Assembly (NCBI GenBank): GCA_016699405.1
Contig: CP064972.1
Coordinates: 3,937,501-4,001,500 of the forward strand
DNA from: Holophagales bacterium
GTDB taxonomy: Bacteria; Acidobacteriota; Thermoanaerobaculia; Multivoradales; JAGPDF01
DNA length: 64,000 bases
Direction: 5' to 3'
The notes under the pieces: model-generated
Database searches by the model: none
Seen by the model: the letters and a program-made list of their open reading frames with translations, nothing else
What the model was told of the DNA's origin: nothing
Shown: positions 1 to 8,646 of the stretch, in pieces
How the letters are laid out: each line of letters begins with the position of its first letter
Numbering within the stretch: the stretch's first letter is position 1
Program-made: the position numbers and the translations under genes

Positions 1-1
1 C

Positions 2-520
2 CGGCTCGGCACCTTCTCCGGCGGCATGCGCCAGCGCGTCGGCATCGCCCAGGCGCTGCTCGCCGACCCGCGCCTCCTGATCGTCGACGAGCCCACCGTC
101 GGCCTCGACCCGGAGGAGCGCGTGCGCTTCCGCAACCTGCTCGCCGAAGTGGCGCGCGATCGCGTCGTGCTGCTGTCGACGCACATCGTCTCCGACGTCG
201 AGGCGGTGGCGACGCAGATCGCCATCCTCATCGCCGGACGTCTCCTCGCTTGCGAGAGCCCGGACGAGCTGCTCCGCCGCGCGGCGAGACACGTCTTCCG
301 GGCCTCCGTCACGCCACAGGAGCTGCCGGCGCTCGCCGCCCGCCTGGCGGTCTCCGGGCTGGTGCGCCGTGCCGACTCGGTGACGTTGCGCTACGTCACC
401 GACGACGCGGCGGCCGCCGGCGTCTCCGGGGCCGAGGTCGTCGAGCCCACCCTCGAGGATGCGTATCTGCTGCTGCGCGGCCGCTCCGCGACCGCTTCGG
501 GCACGCGGAGCGCCGCATGA
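2..520 (+). CDS. ABC transporter ATP-binding protein, C-terminal part (5' truncated by window edge)
   Basis: Only the last 172 residues are in the window; the frame is open from base 2. The ABC signature (FSGGM) lies at once at the edge, followed by Walker B with its catalytic Glu (LLIVDEPTVGLDP), the D-loop and the switch His (LLSTHI). The Walker A half is outside. The tail after the ATPase core is typical of ABC-2 type (CcmA/NatA-like) ATPases. Its stop codon overlaps the ATG of the following permease by 4 bp (ATGA), so the two are very likely translationally coupled subunits of one exporter. Substrate unknown. Confidence 0.93.
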   Translation, partial: RLGTFSGGMRQRVGIAQALLADPRLLIVDEPTVGLDPEERVRFRNLLAEVARDRVVLLSTHIVSDVEAVATQIAILIAGRLLACESPDELLRRAARHVFRASVTPQELPALAARLAVSGLVRRADSVTLRYVTDDAAAAGVSGAEVVEPTLEDAYLLLRGRSATASGTRSAA

Positions 521-2136
521 GCGCGGCGCCCCACCCTGCCGCGCAGATGCTCGCCCAGGCGAGCGTCGAGCTGCGGCTGCGTCTGCGCTCGCCGGCCACG
601 GCGATCGCCCTGCTGCTGGTGCTCGCGCTCGGCTGGTGGTGGATCCCGGCGCCGGACGGTCGCGCCGTGTCGCTCTCCTGGAAGGACGCGACGGGCGAGC
701 TCCAGACGCCGGAGACCGGCGCGAGCGCCCTCGGCGTGGCCGGCGCCTTCCTCGGCGGCTTCCTGCTGATGATCCCGGCCTTCTACCTCGTCGCCGGCGC
801 GATTCGCCGCGATCGCGAGTCGGGGCTCGGCGCCCTGCTCGCCTCGACGCCGATGGGCAAGAGCGCCTACGTGCTCGGCAAGTGGCTCGGCCACTGCGCC
901 TATCTCTCGCTGCTCGTCGCCTGCGCCGCGCCGCTCGTTCTCTTCCACTTCGCGCAGCATGGCGTCGGTGCCTTCGACGCCGGCGCGCTGTTGCTGCCGC
1001 TGCTCCTCTTTCCCGCGCCGGCCATCCCGTTCGTCGCCGCGCTCGCCCTCGCCTTCGAGACGACTCCCGGGCTGCGCGGTCGCGGCGGCCTCGTCGCCGC
1101 CTTCTTCGCCCTCTCGATCCTGCTCGCGGTGGTGCCGATGCAGTCGAGCGGCAGCCTCGACCCGGAGGCTCGCCAGCAGGCTGGCCGCGCGCTGCCGGCG
1201 TTCGATCCCGCCGGTCTCGCCACGGTCGAGCAGCTCCTCGTCCGCTCGCTCCCCGCCGGCGTCCATTCGCTCGCCACCGGCCACATCATCCACTCGACGC
1301 CGCCACGGCGTGTCCCCTGGTCGGGCATCGCCTGGGACGCGGCGCTCGCTCTGCGCCGCTTGGCGATGACGCTCTGGTCAGCGCCGATCCTCCTCTGGGC
1401 GATCCTGCGCTTCGACCGCTTCGCGCCACGGCGTCCGGCGCGACGCCCCTCCGCGGCGCGAGGTGCGGTCGATCCGACGGCTCCCGTCGAGCCGTCGACG
1501 GCGACGCATCGTCCGTACACGTCGCTCCCCGCGGGGGCCGCCCGGCCAGGATCCCGGCTCGCGATCGTCGCCGAAGCGCTCCTTGTCGCGCGGTCGGCGA
1601 GGTTGCCGTTGGCCTTCGCCTTCGTCGCCTCGCTCGTCGGCTCGCTGCTCGCGCCGGCGGCGGCACAGGTGGCCGCAGCGATCGCACTGCTCGCTCTCGC
1701 CGTCGCGCTCGCCGAGGTCGGGGCACGCGAGCGCATCGCCGGCACGCTCGAGCTCGTCCGGCCGCTGCCGGCGATCCCCGCCGTCGTCTCGCTGTGGAAG
1801 GGCGGAGCCGCCTTCGCGGTGGCGCTACTCGCCATCGCCCCGCTCGCGCTTCGTGCGGCATTTGCCTCGCTGGCCGCTCTGCTCGCCGCGCTCCTCGGGC
1901 TGCTCTTCCTCGCCACCTTCGCCGTCGGCGCGGCGCGGCTCTCCAGCAGCGGACGTCTCCTGCTCGGCTCTTATCTGCCCCTCGGCTACGCGGCGAGCAG
2001 TGGGCTCTCGCCCGCCGACTTCACCGGCCTCGTGACGGGCTCCTCTTCGCTCGTGCGCTCGGCGCTCTTCGCCGTGGGCGGCGTCGCGCTCGCCGCACTC
2101 GCCGACGTGGTCGAGCGTTGGCGGATGCGCGGCTGA
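517..2136 (+). CDS. ABC-2 type transporter permease
   Basis: A 539-residue membrane protein starting at the ATG that overlaps the ATPase stop. It has a hydrophobic segment near residues 27-42, a soluble stretch, then several membrane segments around residues 75-220, a second group around 285-315 and a cluster from about 365 to the end. A segment like RRDRESGLGALLASTPMGKS matches the cytosolic motif of ABC-2 permeases. At about 540 residues it is longer than a single six-helix ABC-2 subunit and looks like two membrane halves joined by a charged, Arg- and Pro-rich linker near residues 305-345. It partners the ATPase just upstream; the substrate cannot be told. Confidence 0.85.
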   Translation: MSAAPHPAAQMLAQASVELRLRLRSPATAIALLLVLALGWWWIPAPDGRAVSLSWKDATGELQTPETGASALGVAGAFLGGFLLMIPAFYLVAGAIRRDRESGLGALLASTPMGKSAYVLGKWLGHCAYLSLLVACAAPLVLFHFAQHGVGAFDAGALLLPLLLFPAPAIPFVAALALAFETTPGLRGRGGLVAAFFALSILLAVVPMQSSGSLDPEARQQAGRALPAFDPAGLATVEQLLVRSLPAGVHSLATGHIIHSTPPRRVPWSGIAWDAALALRRLAMTLWSAPILLWAILRFDRFAPRRPARRPSAARGAVDPTAPVEPSTATHRPYTSLPAGAARPGSRLAIVAEALLVARSARLPLAFAFVASLVGSLLAPAAAQVAAAIALLALAVALAEVGARERIAGTLELVRPLPAIPAVVSLWKGGAAFAVALLAIAPLALRAAFASLAALLAALLGLLFLATFAVGAARLSSSGRLLLGSYLPLGYAASSGLSPADFTGLVTGSSSLVRSALFAVGGVALAALADVVERWRMRG

Positions 2137-2296
2137 TCGCGCCGTCGCGCGAACGCGTTCGATTCCAGGTCACGGCAGTCGGTATTCCTCGGTGCGGCGC
2201 GCTCTCGGAGCGCACCGGTCCTTTGTTCCATTCGGTGCTAGCTTCCTGTCCATTCTTCGGCGGGACCATGCCGCGCCAACGTACCGAGGAGGCTTC

Positions 2297-3739
2297 ATGC
2301 ACCGATCCAGCTCACGCCGTCCGCACTTCGTCGCCCTGCTCGCCGCGCTCTTCGCGTTCACGGGCCTCGCCGATCCCGCTCGTGCCGCGAACCAGAACGT
2401 CTCGTTGTCGGGCGTCAACTTCTCTCCTCGCAACGTGACGATCAACGCCGGCGAATCGGTCACCTGGACGAACAACGGCGGCACGCACAACGTCGTCGCC
2501 GACGACAACAGCTTCCGCTGCGCCAACGGCTGTGACGATCAGGGCGGAAACGGCGACCTGTCGAGCGCCAACTGGAGTTTCTCGCGCACGTTCTCCAGCG
2601 CCGGGACCATCGCATACCACTGCGCCGCCCATGGCGCTGCTGGCGGCGTCGGCATGTCGGGCACCGTCACCGTGCTTGCGGTCGGCAGCCCTGGGACCTT
2701 GGCGTTCTCCGGCGCGGGCTACTCCGGCGGCGAGGGCGGCGGCGCGGTGACGATCACGGTGAAGCGGACCGACGGCTCGCAGGGCGCCGTCTCGGTCGAC
2801 TACTCGACTGCGGATGGCACCGCCGTCGCCGGCTCCGACTTCACCGCGACGAGCGGCACGCTCAACTGGGCCGACGGCGACAGCTCGGACAAGACCTTCC
2901 AGGTCGCCATCCTCGACGACGCCGAAGTCGAAGGCAGCGAGACCTTCACCGTCTCGCTCGCCTCGCCGTCGGGCGGCGCGTCGCTCGGCTCTCCGGCCAC
3001 CGCCAGCGTCGCGGTGTCGAGCAACGACACGCCGTCGAGCTCGGGCTCGATCCGATTCACCGCCGCGTCGGCGAACGTGGCGGAGAACGCCGGGAGCGTC
3101 ACCCTGTCGCTCGAGCGCACCGGCGGCTCGTCGGGAGCGGTCTCGGTCAACTGGGCCACCGCCAACGGCACGGCGACCGCCGGCGCGGACTTCACCGCGG
3201 CCAACGGCAGCGTCAGCTTCGGCGACGGCGAGACCGGACCGAAGTCGATCCAGGTGACGATCGCCGACGACACCACCGAGGAGTCGAGCGAGAGCTTCAG
3301 CGTCGCGCTTTCGGCACCGAGCGGCGGTGCAGCGCTCGGTTCGCCGGCGAGCGCGACGGTGACGATCAACGACAACGACGCGATCGGCCCCTGCGTCGCC
3401 GACGCCACGACGCTCTGTCTCAACGAAGGGCGCTTCCGCGTGCGCATGCGCTGGACCGACTTCCAGAGCGTGACGCGCGACGCCAAGGCGCTCACGTTCC
3501 GCTCCGACAGCGGCTTCTTCTACTTCGTCGACGACAGCAATCTCGAGGTGCTGGTCAAGGTGCTCAACGGCTGCGGCGTCAACAACAAGTTCTGGGTCTT
3601 CTTCGCCGCGGCGACCAACACGGGATTCACCTTGACGGTCACCGACACGCACACCGGGATCAGCAAGCCGTACACCAACCCGCTCGGCGCCTTCCCGCTC
3701 ACCGTCGGTGACACCGGCGCGTTCGGAGGCTGCTCGTGA
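2297..3739 (+). CDS. Secreted cupredoxin-Calx-beta protein with conserved C-terminal domain
   Basis: 480 residues, started at the ATG preceded by GAGGAGG (2286-2292). Residues 1-31 are a Sec signal peptide ending ARA. Residues 33-128 look like a plastocyanin/halocyanin-type blue copper domain, with the expected ligand set His64, Cys109, His112 and Met120; Cys75 and Cys79 may form an extra disulfide. Two Calx-beta domains follow (about 134-243 and 251-361), with DGTAxAGxDF and ETFTVSL-type motifs. Residues 366-480 form a Cys-containing domain that recurs at the end of the protein at 36738-37628. The stop overlaps the next start by 4 bp. Electron transfer or surface copper binding is plausible but unproven. 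Confidence 0.85.
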   Translation: MHRSSSRRPHFVALLAALFAFTGLADPARAANQNVSLSGVNFSPRNVTINAGESVTWTNNGGTHNVVADDNSFRCANGCDDQGGNGDLSSANWSFSRTFSSAGTIAYHCAAHGAAGGVGMSGTVTVLAVGSPGTLAFSGAGYSGGEGGGAVTITVKRTDGSQGAVSVDYSTADGTAVAGSDFTATSGTLNWADGDSSDKTFQVAILDDAEVEGSETFTVSLASPSGGASLGSPATASVAVSSNDTPSSSGSIRFTAASANVAENAGSVTLSLERTGGSSGAVSVNWATANGTATAGADFTAANGSVSFGDGETGPKSIQVTIADDTTEESSESFSVALSAPSGGAALGSPASATVTINDNDAIGPCVADATTLCLNEGRFRVRMRWTDFQSVTRDAKALTFRSDSGFFYFVDDSNLEVLVKVLNGCGVNNKFWVFFAAATNTGFTLTVTDTHTGISKPYTNPLGAFPLTVGDTGAFGGCS

Positions 3740-4656
3740 GCGACAGCTTCCGTCTCACCCTGGCGAGCCTCGTCGCCGGGCTCGTCGCCGCGCCGCTCCT
3801 GGCCCACGCCGGCCACGTCGAGAGGGTGACCGCGTCGAGCCCCGAGGCCTGGGCGATGCGCTGGTTCGCCGCCGCACTCGTCGAGAGCGGCGCCGGCGGT
3901 CCGGCGACGCTCGCACCGGGCAACTTCGAGCTCGGCGTCGAGGCGCTCGAGATCCCCCATCTCTCGGCGCGCCAGAGAACGGTCGGCTTCGACGGCACGA
4001 AGACGGAGGATCTCAATCGGACGCCGCTCGCCGCCCGTCCGGAGGTGAGCCTCGGCCTGCCCGGCGGGTGGATCGTGACGGCGGGCTGGATCCCGCCGAT
4101 CGAGCTCGACGGGGCGAAGGCCAACGTGCTGACGCTGTCGCTCGGCCGATCGTTCCGCTTCGGCGATCGTGGCCGCGTCGCGCTGCGTGCCGCGGCCGCG
4201 CACGCCACGGTCCGCGGCGACTTCACCTGCCCGGCAGCGGCGGCCGCGGCAGGAGACGACCCGATCGCCAACCCGTACGGTTGCGACGAGCCGTCGCACG
4301 ACGAGCAACGGTTCGACACCGTGGGGCTCACCGCGGCGTTCGGGTGGCGCCTCGGGACCCGCTCCACCTCACCGGAGCTCACGCTCGCGGCGGGCAGCCA
4401 TCGCTTCGACGGCACCTTTCACGTCGACGCCACCTATGTCGGCTTCCAGGACACGACGCACCTGACCAACAAGAGCTGGATCACCACGGCGGCGGTGGGG
4501 CTCGCCGTTCCCGTCGGCGAGCGGGCCCGCCTCGACCTCGCCGCGCACGTTGCGCCGCTCTCGGTCGAGCGACACATCGGCACCGGTCCGCTCGAACGGC
4601 GCGAGCGCGACGACCTGCTCCAGGTCCGAGCGGGGTTCGCCGTGCGCCTGCCCTGA
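3736..4656 (+). CDS. Putative outer-membrane beta-barrel protein
   Basis: 306 residues from a GTG start that overlaps the preceding stop (GTGA). There is a signal peptide of about 25 residues ending AHA. The rest has no hydrophobic helices but shows alternating hydrophobic/polar strands, Gly- and aromatic-rich turns and a final strand ending in VRLP, as in small outer-membrane barrels. I recognise no specific family. Coupling to the cupredoxin/Calx-beta gene suggests a shared role at the cell surface, for example as its membrane partner; this is inference. Confidence 0.7.
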   Translation: MSDSFRLTLASLVAGLVAAPLLAHAGHVERVTASSPEAWAMRWFAAALVESGAGGPATLAPGNFELGVEALEIPHLSARQRTVGFDGTKTEDLNRTPLAARPEVSLGLPGGWIVTAGWIPPIELDGAKANVLTLSLGRSFRFGDRGRVALRAAAAHATVRGDFTCPAAAAAAGDDPIANPYGCDEPSHDEQRFDTVGLTAAFGWRLGTRSTSPELTLAAGSHRFDGTFHVDATYVGFQDTTHLTNKSWITTAAVGLAVPVGERARLDLAAHVAPLSVERHIGTGPLERRERDDLLQVRAGFAVRLP

Positions 4657-4680
4657 AGCGGCAGGCACCGGAGCGATCGC

Positions 4681-4717
4681 CCGAGGCGGCCGGCGTGTCA
4701 GGCGCCGGCGGCCTCGG
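4681..4717. terminator. Hairpin between convergent genes, likely bidirectional terminator
   Basis: A 15-bp stem (4681-4695 pairing with 4703-4717) with one mismatch and a 7-nt loop. It sits 24 bp after the plus-strand stop and covers the end of the minus-strand thioesterase gene, including its stop codon. There is no clear T-run, so termination is inferred from position and stem strength. Confidence 0.5.
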
Positions 4718-5141
4718 GATCCTGGTCGAGGATCGACTGCCGCACGGCTTCGGGAAGGGCGGTCTTGCGCTGCGTGCGGTAGTCGAAGGAGACGACGACC
4801 CCGTTGCCCTCGGCCACGACCGCACGCTGCGCCGTGCTCCAGACGAGGTACTCGGTGAGGAAGCGGTCGAACGCGAGCTCGCGCGCCCGCAGGCCGATGA
4901 CGAGCGTGTCGGGATAGGTCACCGGAAGCCGGTAGCGGATCGACGTCGAATGGAGGATCGGGCCGACTCCCGTGCGCGCCGCGATCTCCATCCAGCCGAG
5001 GCGCTCGAAGAAGGCCACCCGGGCGCTTTCGAACCAGCGGAAGTAGACGGTGTTGTTGACGTGGCCGAGGGCGTCCATCTCCCCCCAGGCGACGCGGATC
5101 TCCATGGTCGACGGAAAACCCGCGAGAGGATTTGCTTCCAT
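4698..5141 (-). CDS. Acyl-CoA thioesterase, 4-hydroxybenzoyl-CoA thioesterase/YbgC-like hotdog family
   Basis: 147 residues, the usual length for a single hotdog-fold thioesterase. The motif GEMDALGHVNNTVYFRWFE carries the conserved Asp of the 4HBT/YbgC active site (D-x-x-GHVNN). It also has the later ISIRYRLPV-type strand and the pattern of the central helix. Such enzymes hydrolyse acyl- or aryl-CoA thioesters in the cytosol; the specific substrate cannot be read from sequence. It stands alone on the minus strand, convergent with the barrel gene. Confidence 0.88.
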   Translation of the reverse strand: MEANPLAGFPSTMEIRVAWGEMDALGHVNNTVYFRWFESARVAFFERLGWMEIAARTGVGPILHSTSIRYRLPVTYPDTLVIGLRARELAFDRFLTEYLVWSTAQRAVVAEGNGVVVSFDYRTQRKTALPEAVRQSILDQDPEAAGA

Positions 5142-5377
5142 GGCTGCCTCCCGGTTCCGGCAGGGACTCGCGCCTAGCCTAGGAGATCGTCTCCCCGACG
5201 TCGAGTTGACCTGTCACAGGGCGCGCCGTTCTCGCGTCCGGCGGGCCTCGCCCGAGCGGTTCGCGGAGGCCGACGACCCGTTCCCTGTAGGCGAAGCGCC
5301 AGGCGTTGCGACGGATGGGTCGGCGACCCACGCGGGGGGCTGTTCGCGTCGGGCCGAAAGAGGGCAGACTTCGCTTG

Positions 5378-5998
5378 ATGCCGAGACCCGAGACGCTCCC
5401 GTCCCTGGCGCGGTGGACGCGCGCGACCGCGCTCGGCTGGGCGCTCGGCGTGCCGCTGGTCGTTCTCCTCTCCGTCCTCGCCGAAGCCGGCGACGTCGAG
5501 GGCCTGCAAAGCCCGATCGGCCTCGGCATGGGGCTGGCTCTCGGCCTCGTTCAGCTCGGGGCGCTGCGAGCTCGCGGCGCTCGCTCGAGCTCCTGGTTCT
5601 GGGCCACCTTCGCTGGTCTCTCGCTGCCCTTCGCCGCCATCGATCTCGCACGGCTCGCCGGGATCATGGTTCCCGACTCGCTCTACGTCGCCGTTCCGGT
5701 CGGCGGCCTCCTCGCCGGTCTGCTCCAGGCCCTGGCGCTCCGTTCCGCCGGGGTCCGACCGCTCCTCTGGTCCCTCGCCAGCACTCTCGGCTGGTCGCTC
5801 GCCACCGCCTCCGTCGCCCTCGCCGATTCGCTGCGCCACCTCTCGCTGCTGCACGGCCTCGCCGGGGCGCTTCTCTACCTCATGCTCGCGGCCGCCGGCG
5901 GCCCGCTGCTCGGCCTTGCCACCGGCCTTGCCCTCCGCCACGCGTCGCGCGCCGCCGTCGCATCGCCATCCACCGACTTGGAGCAGGCACCGGGATGA
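5378..5998 (+). CDS. Hypothetical integral membrane protein
   Basis: 206 residues starting MPRPETLPSLARW. About six hydrophobic segments are visible (near residues 17-37, 47-65, 73-90, 103-125, 127-148 and 160-185), with small-residue-rich helices. I recognise no family. An earlier in-frame ATG at 5306 would add an Arg-rich, non-hydrophobic extension, so the ATG at 5378 is preferred. The stop overlaps the ATG of a short 48-codon frame by 4 bp, and that frame joins the DUF2127 gene by another ATGA, so these may be one transcription unit. Confidence 0.6.
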   Translation: MPRPETLPSLARWTRATALGWALGVPLVVLLSVLAEAGDVEGLQSPIGLGMGLALGLVQLGALRARGARSSSWFWATFAGLSLPFAAIDLARLAGIMVPDSLYVAVPVGGLLAGLLQALALRSAGVRPLLWSLASTLGWSLATASVALADSLRHLSLLHGLAGALLYLMLAAAGGPLLGLATGLALRHASRAAVASPSTDLEQAPG

Positions 5999-6141
5999 CG
6001 CGGGGACTCGCGACGCGGTCCCGGATCGCCTGCACCGTGCGCGCCACGGTCGCGCCGGGAGGGCCCGGTCGGCCGGAGCTCCACCTCGGCGGCCCTGCGA
6101 GGTGCACGGCCCGGCTTCCGCGCCACGGCTCGCAGCGATGA
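5995..6141 (+). CDS. Doubtful 48-residue ORF bridging two membrane-protein genes
   Basis: The frame begins with an ATGA overlap on the upstream gene and ends with an ATGA overlap on the downstream gene, the geometry of a translationally coupled operon. The product is Arg/Gly/Pro-rich with no recognisable motif, and its composition is what any open frame gives in such GC-rich DNA. It may be only a coupling bridge or chance. Confidence 0.2.
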   Translation: MTRGLATRSRIACTVRATVAPGGPGRPELHLGGPARCTARLPRHGSQR

Positions 6142-6689
6142 CGACGCCGCCTCTCGCTCGACCTCTCCGTCCCCGGGCGGCGTCCTGGCGACGGGTGAGT
6201 CCGATCCGCCTGATCGCCTGGATCGAGGCGGCGAAGGGTCTGGTCGTTCTGCTCACCGCCACCGGTCTGGTCTCGCTCCTGCACCAGGATCTCTACGCGG
6301 TCGCCTCGGCCCTGCTCGAGCACGCGCACCTCGACCCGGCCGCGCGCTATCCGCAGATCTTCCTCGACGCTGCCTCACGGCTTCAGGACTCGCACCTCGT
6401 CCTTCTGGCGGTCGGCGCCTTCGCCTACTCGGCCGTGCGCTTCGTCGAGGCGTACGGCCTCTATTTCGAGCGCGCCTGGGCCGAGGTGCTGGCGGCGGCG
6501 AGCGGCCTCGTCTACGTCCCGTTCGAGCTCTTCGCGCTGGTGCGCAAGGCGACGTGGCACGGAGCCCTCTTCCTGCTGATCAACCTCGCCGTCGTCGCGA
6601 TCATGGTCCGCGCCCTGCTCGCCCGGCGCCGCGCCCACGCCAACGCCCACTCAGACGCAGTCGCAGGCACAGACGCGAACGCAGGCTGA
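6138..6689 (+). CDS. DUF2127 family membrane protein
   Basis: 183 residues. Starts MTTPPLARPLRP, then a segment IRLIAWIEAAKGLVVLL typical of the first membrane helix of DUF2127 proteins. It continues with a loop predicted to lie outside the membrane and three further hydrophobic segments, including the motif VRFVEAYGLYFERAWAEVLA, which is the family hallmark. The C-terminal tail (from about residue 163) is polar and low-complexity. The function of the family is unknown. The start at 6138 is chosen because it overlaps the preceding frame and removes an Arg/Pro-rich extension. Confidence 0.8.
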   Translation: MTTPPLARPLRPRAASWRRVSPIRLIAWIEAAKGLVVLLTATGLVSLLHQDLYAVASALLEHAHLDPAARYPQIFLDAASRLQDSHLVLLAVGAFAYSAVRFVEAYGLYFERAWAEVLAAASGLVYVPFELFALVRKATWHGALFLLINLAVVAIMVRALLARRRAHANAHSDAVAGTDANAG

Positions 6690-6958
6690 TCCCAGCGCCG
6701 CTCTCGAGGTCCGGCGACATCCCTCCTGGCGAGCGAAGGCGCCATCCGCCGTTGCGAGTGTGTCGCCGGTCGTCCTCCCTTCTTGCGGCGGCGTCGAGCG
6801 CCGAACGGGTCTCGGCTGATCGCGGCTCTCCCTCCGGCAACTCGCGGCGCGACCTGAACGCCGCGAGTCGACACCTCGGCCGTGCGGTCCCGGGTTCCCC
6901 GGTCGTGGTGGTGGCGGGCGCCGCGGCAGGTGGCAAGGCACGAGGGTAGGATCCCGCC

Positions 6959-8365
6959 GTGCTCCTGGCGCTGACCACCCTTCGTTCCTCGATCGCTGCG
7001 GTGCGACCCCCGTCGGTCGCGCGCCTCACGGTGCTCGCGTGCTGCCTCGGGCTGGCAACCAACGCCGGTGCTCAGGTCGGGAGCGAGGTGACGCGCGGCC
7101 CCTATCTCCAACGCGCCTCGCCGACCTCGATCATCGTGCGCTGGCGCACGGCGAGCGCGAGCGACGCCGTCGTCGCGCTCGGCGACTCCCCCGGCACGCT
7201 CGTCTCCGTCGCCACGCTTCCCGGCGCGACGACCGAGCATCGCGTCGCGCTCTCCGGCCTGCTCCCCGACCACCTCTACTACTACTCGATCGGCTCGAGC
7301 ACCGGCGTGCTCGCCGGCGGCGACGCCGCACACGCCTTCCGCAACGCGCCGGGTGCGGGATCGACGCGTTCGCTGCGCCTCTGGGCCTTCGGTGACGGCG
7401 GACTGCCGACCGAGCAGGCGCTCGCCGTGCGCGACGCCTATCTCGCCGACCCCGGCAACGAGTCGACCGACGCCTGGCTGCTGCTCGGCGACAACGGCTA
7501 CACGACCGGCACCGACGCCGAGCTGCAGGCGGGACTCTTCACCCCGTTCGCCGCGCCGCTGGCGCGGACCGCCCTCTGGCCCGTGCTCGGCAACCACGAC
7601 GCGGTCTCCTCCGACTCGGCGACGCAGACCGGCCCGTTCTTCGACAGCTTCTCGCTCCCCCGCCTCGGCGAATCGGGCGGCGTGCCGAGCGGCACCGAGG
7701 CGTACTACGCGTTCGATCTCGGGGAGGCGCACTTCGTCGCGCTCGACACCGCCGACAGCGACCTCACGCCGGGCGGCGCGATGCTCACCTGGCTCATCGC
7801 CGATCTGACCCGCAACACCAAGCCGTGGGTCGTCGCCTTCTTCCACCACCCGCCGTACACCAAGGGCAGCCACGACTCGGACAACCCGGCCGACTCCGAA
7901 GGGCGGATGATCGCGGTGCGCACGCAGGTGCTACCGATCCTCGAATGCTTCGGCGTCGCCCTCGTGCTCTCCGGTCACAGCCACGCCTACGAGCGCTCGT
8001 TCCTGCTCGCCGGCCACTTCGGCGACTCGACGACCTTCTCGCCGACGATGATGCTCGACGCCGGAGACGGCGACCCTTCAGGAGACGGCGCCTACCTCCG
8101 CGCTCGCCGCGCCAGCGGCGGCACCGTCTACGCCGTCGCCGGCGCCGTCGCCTTCGGCGGCAGCGGCCCCCTCGACCACCCCGCCATGGCCCGCAGCCTC
8201 CCCAACGCCGGCTCCCTCGTCCTCGACATCACCGGCAACCAACTCCTCGCCCGCTACCTCGACGTCACCGGGATCGAACGCGACCACTTCGCGATCGTGC
8301 ACGACGAGGTGTTCTTCGAAGGGTTCGAGGGTGGAACAGTGACGGAATGGACGCTCAACCCCTGA
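6959..8365 (+). CDS. Secreted purple acid phosphatase-like metallophosphoesterase
   Basis: 468 residues from a GTG start, with a signal peptide to about Ala38 (NAGAQ). Residues 41-130 resemble the N-terminal fibronectin-like domain of purple acid phosphatases (RGPYLQRASPTSIIVRW). The metal-binding motifs follow in order: Asp146 (FGDGG), Asp178 and Tyr181 (LLGDNGY), Asn212-His213 (GNHD), His296/297 (FFHHPPY) and His340/His342 (SGHSHAYERS). This is the complete set expected for a dinuclear metal phosphoesterase acting outside the cytosol. The very end, VFFEGFEGGTVTEW, matches a short tail shared with two other secreted proteins in the window. A role in phosphate scavenging is likely, but the substrate is unknown. 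Confidence 0.88.
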   Translation: MLLALTTLRSSIAAVRPPSVARLTVLACCLGLATNAGAQVGSEVTRGPYLQRASPTSIIVRWRTASASDAVVALGDSPGTLVSVATLPGATTEHRVALSGLLPDHLYYYSIGSSTGVLAGGDAAHAFRNAPGAGSTRSLRLWAFGDGGLPTEQALAVRDAYLADPGNESTDAWLLLGDNGYTTGTDAELQAGLFTPFAAPLARTALWPVLGNHDAVSSDSATQTGPFFDSFSLPRLGESGGVPSGTEAYYAFDLGEAHFVALDTADSDLTPGGAMLTWLIADLTRNTKPWVVAFFHHPPYTKGSHDSDNPADSEGRMIAVRTQVLPILECFGVALVLSGHSHAYERSFLLAGHFGDSTTFSPTMMLDAGDGDPSGDGAYLRARRASGGTVYAVAGAVAFGGSGPLDHPAMARSLPNAGSLVLDITGNQLLARYLDVTGIERDHFAIVHDEVFFEGFEGGTVTEWTLNP

Positions 8366-8419
8366 GCCCACGGCCCGCACTCCCGGGCGCCACGTCGTTG
8401 CTGCTTCGCTCTCCCCTCC

Positions 8420-8525
8420 GTCGTCCCGAACGAGAGTGAGGGACCCGGGCGGGGGGCGGGACCTGAGACCCGGGGACCTCCAGCCTCCCGCCCACCAGTT
8501 CCCTCGCTTTCGGTCGGGAGGACGG
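8420..8525. repeat. Palindromic intergenic repeat, copy 1
   Basis: About 106 bp with terminal inverted repeats: TCCCGAACGAGAGTGAGGGA (8424-8443) and its near-complement TCCCTCGCTTTCGGTCGGGA (8500-8519), around a GC-rich centre. It begins 54 bp after the phosphatase stop and lies between convergent genes. Related copies are at 27441, 31890 and 58560, all in the same orientation. It has no coding capacity, so it is a REP- or MITE-like element. Confidence 0.9.
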
Positions 8526-8646
8526 AAGGAGGCTGCTCAGCGCTCGGAGCCCGGGCTACTTCGCTCTGCCCGCATACGGTGTACGGTGGCACCTCATCCC
8601 CGGGCTGAGGTCCCAACGGCTCCCCCCGCACACGGGGCCGCCGAAG

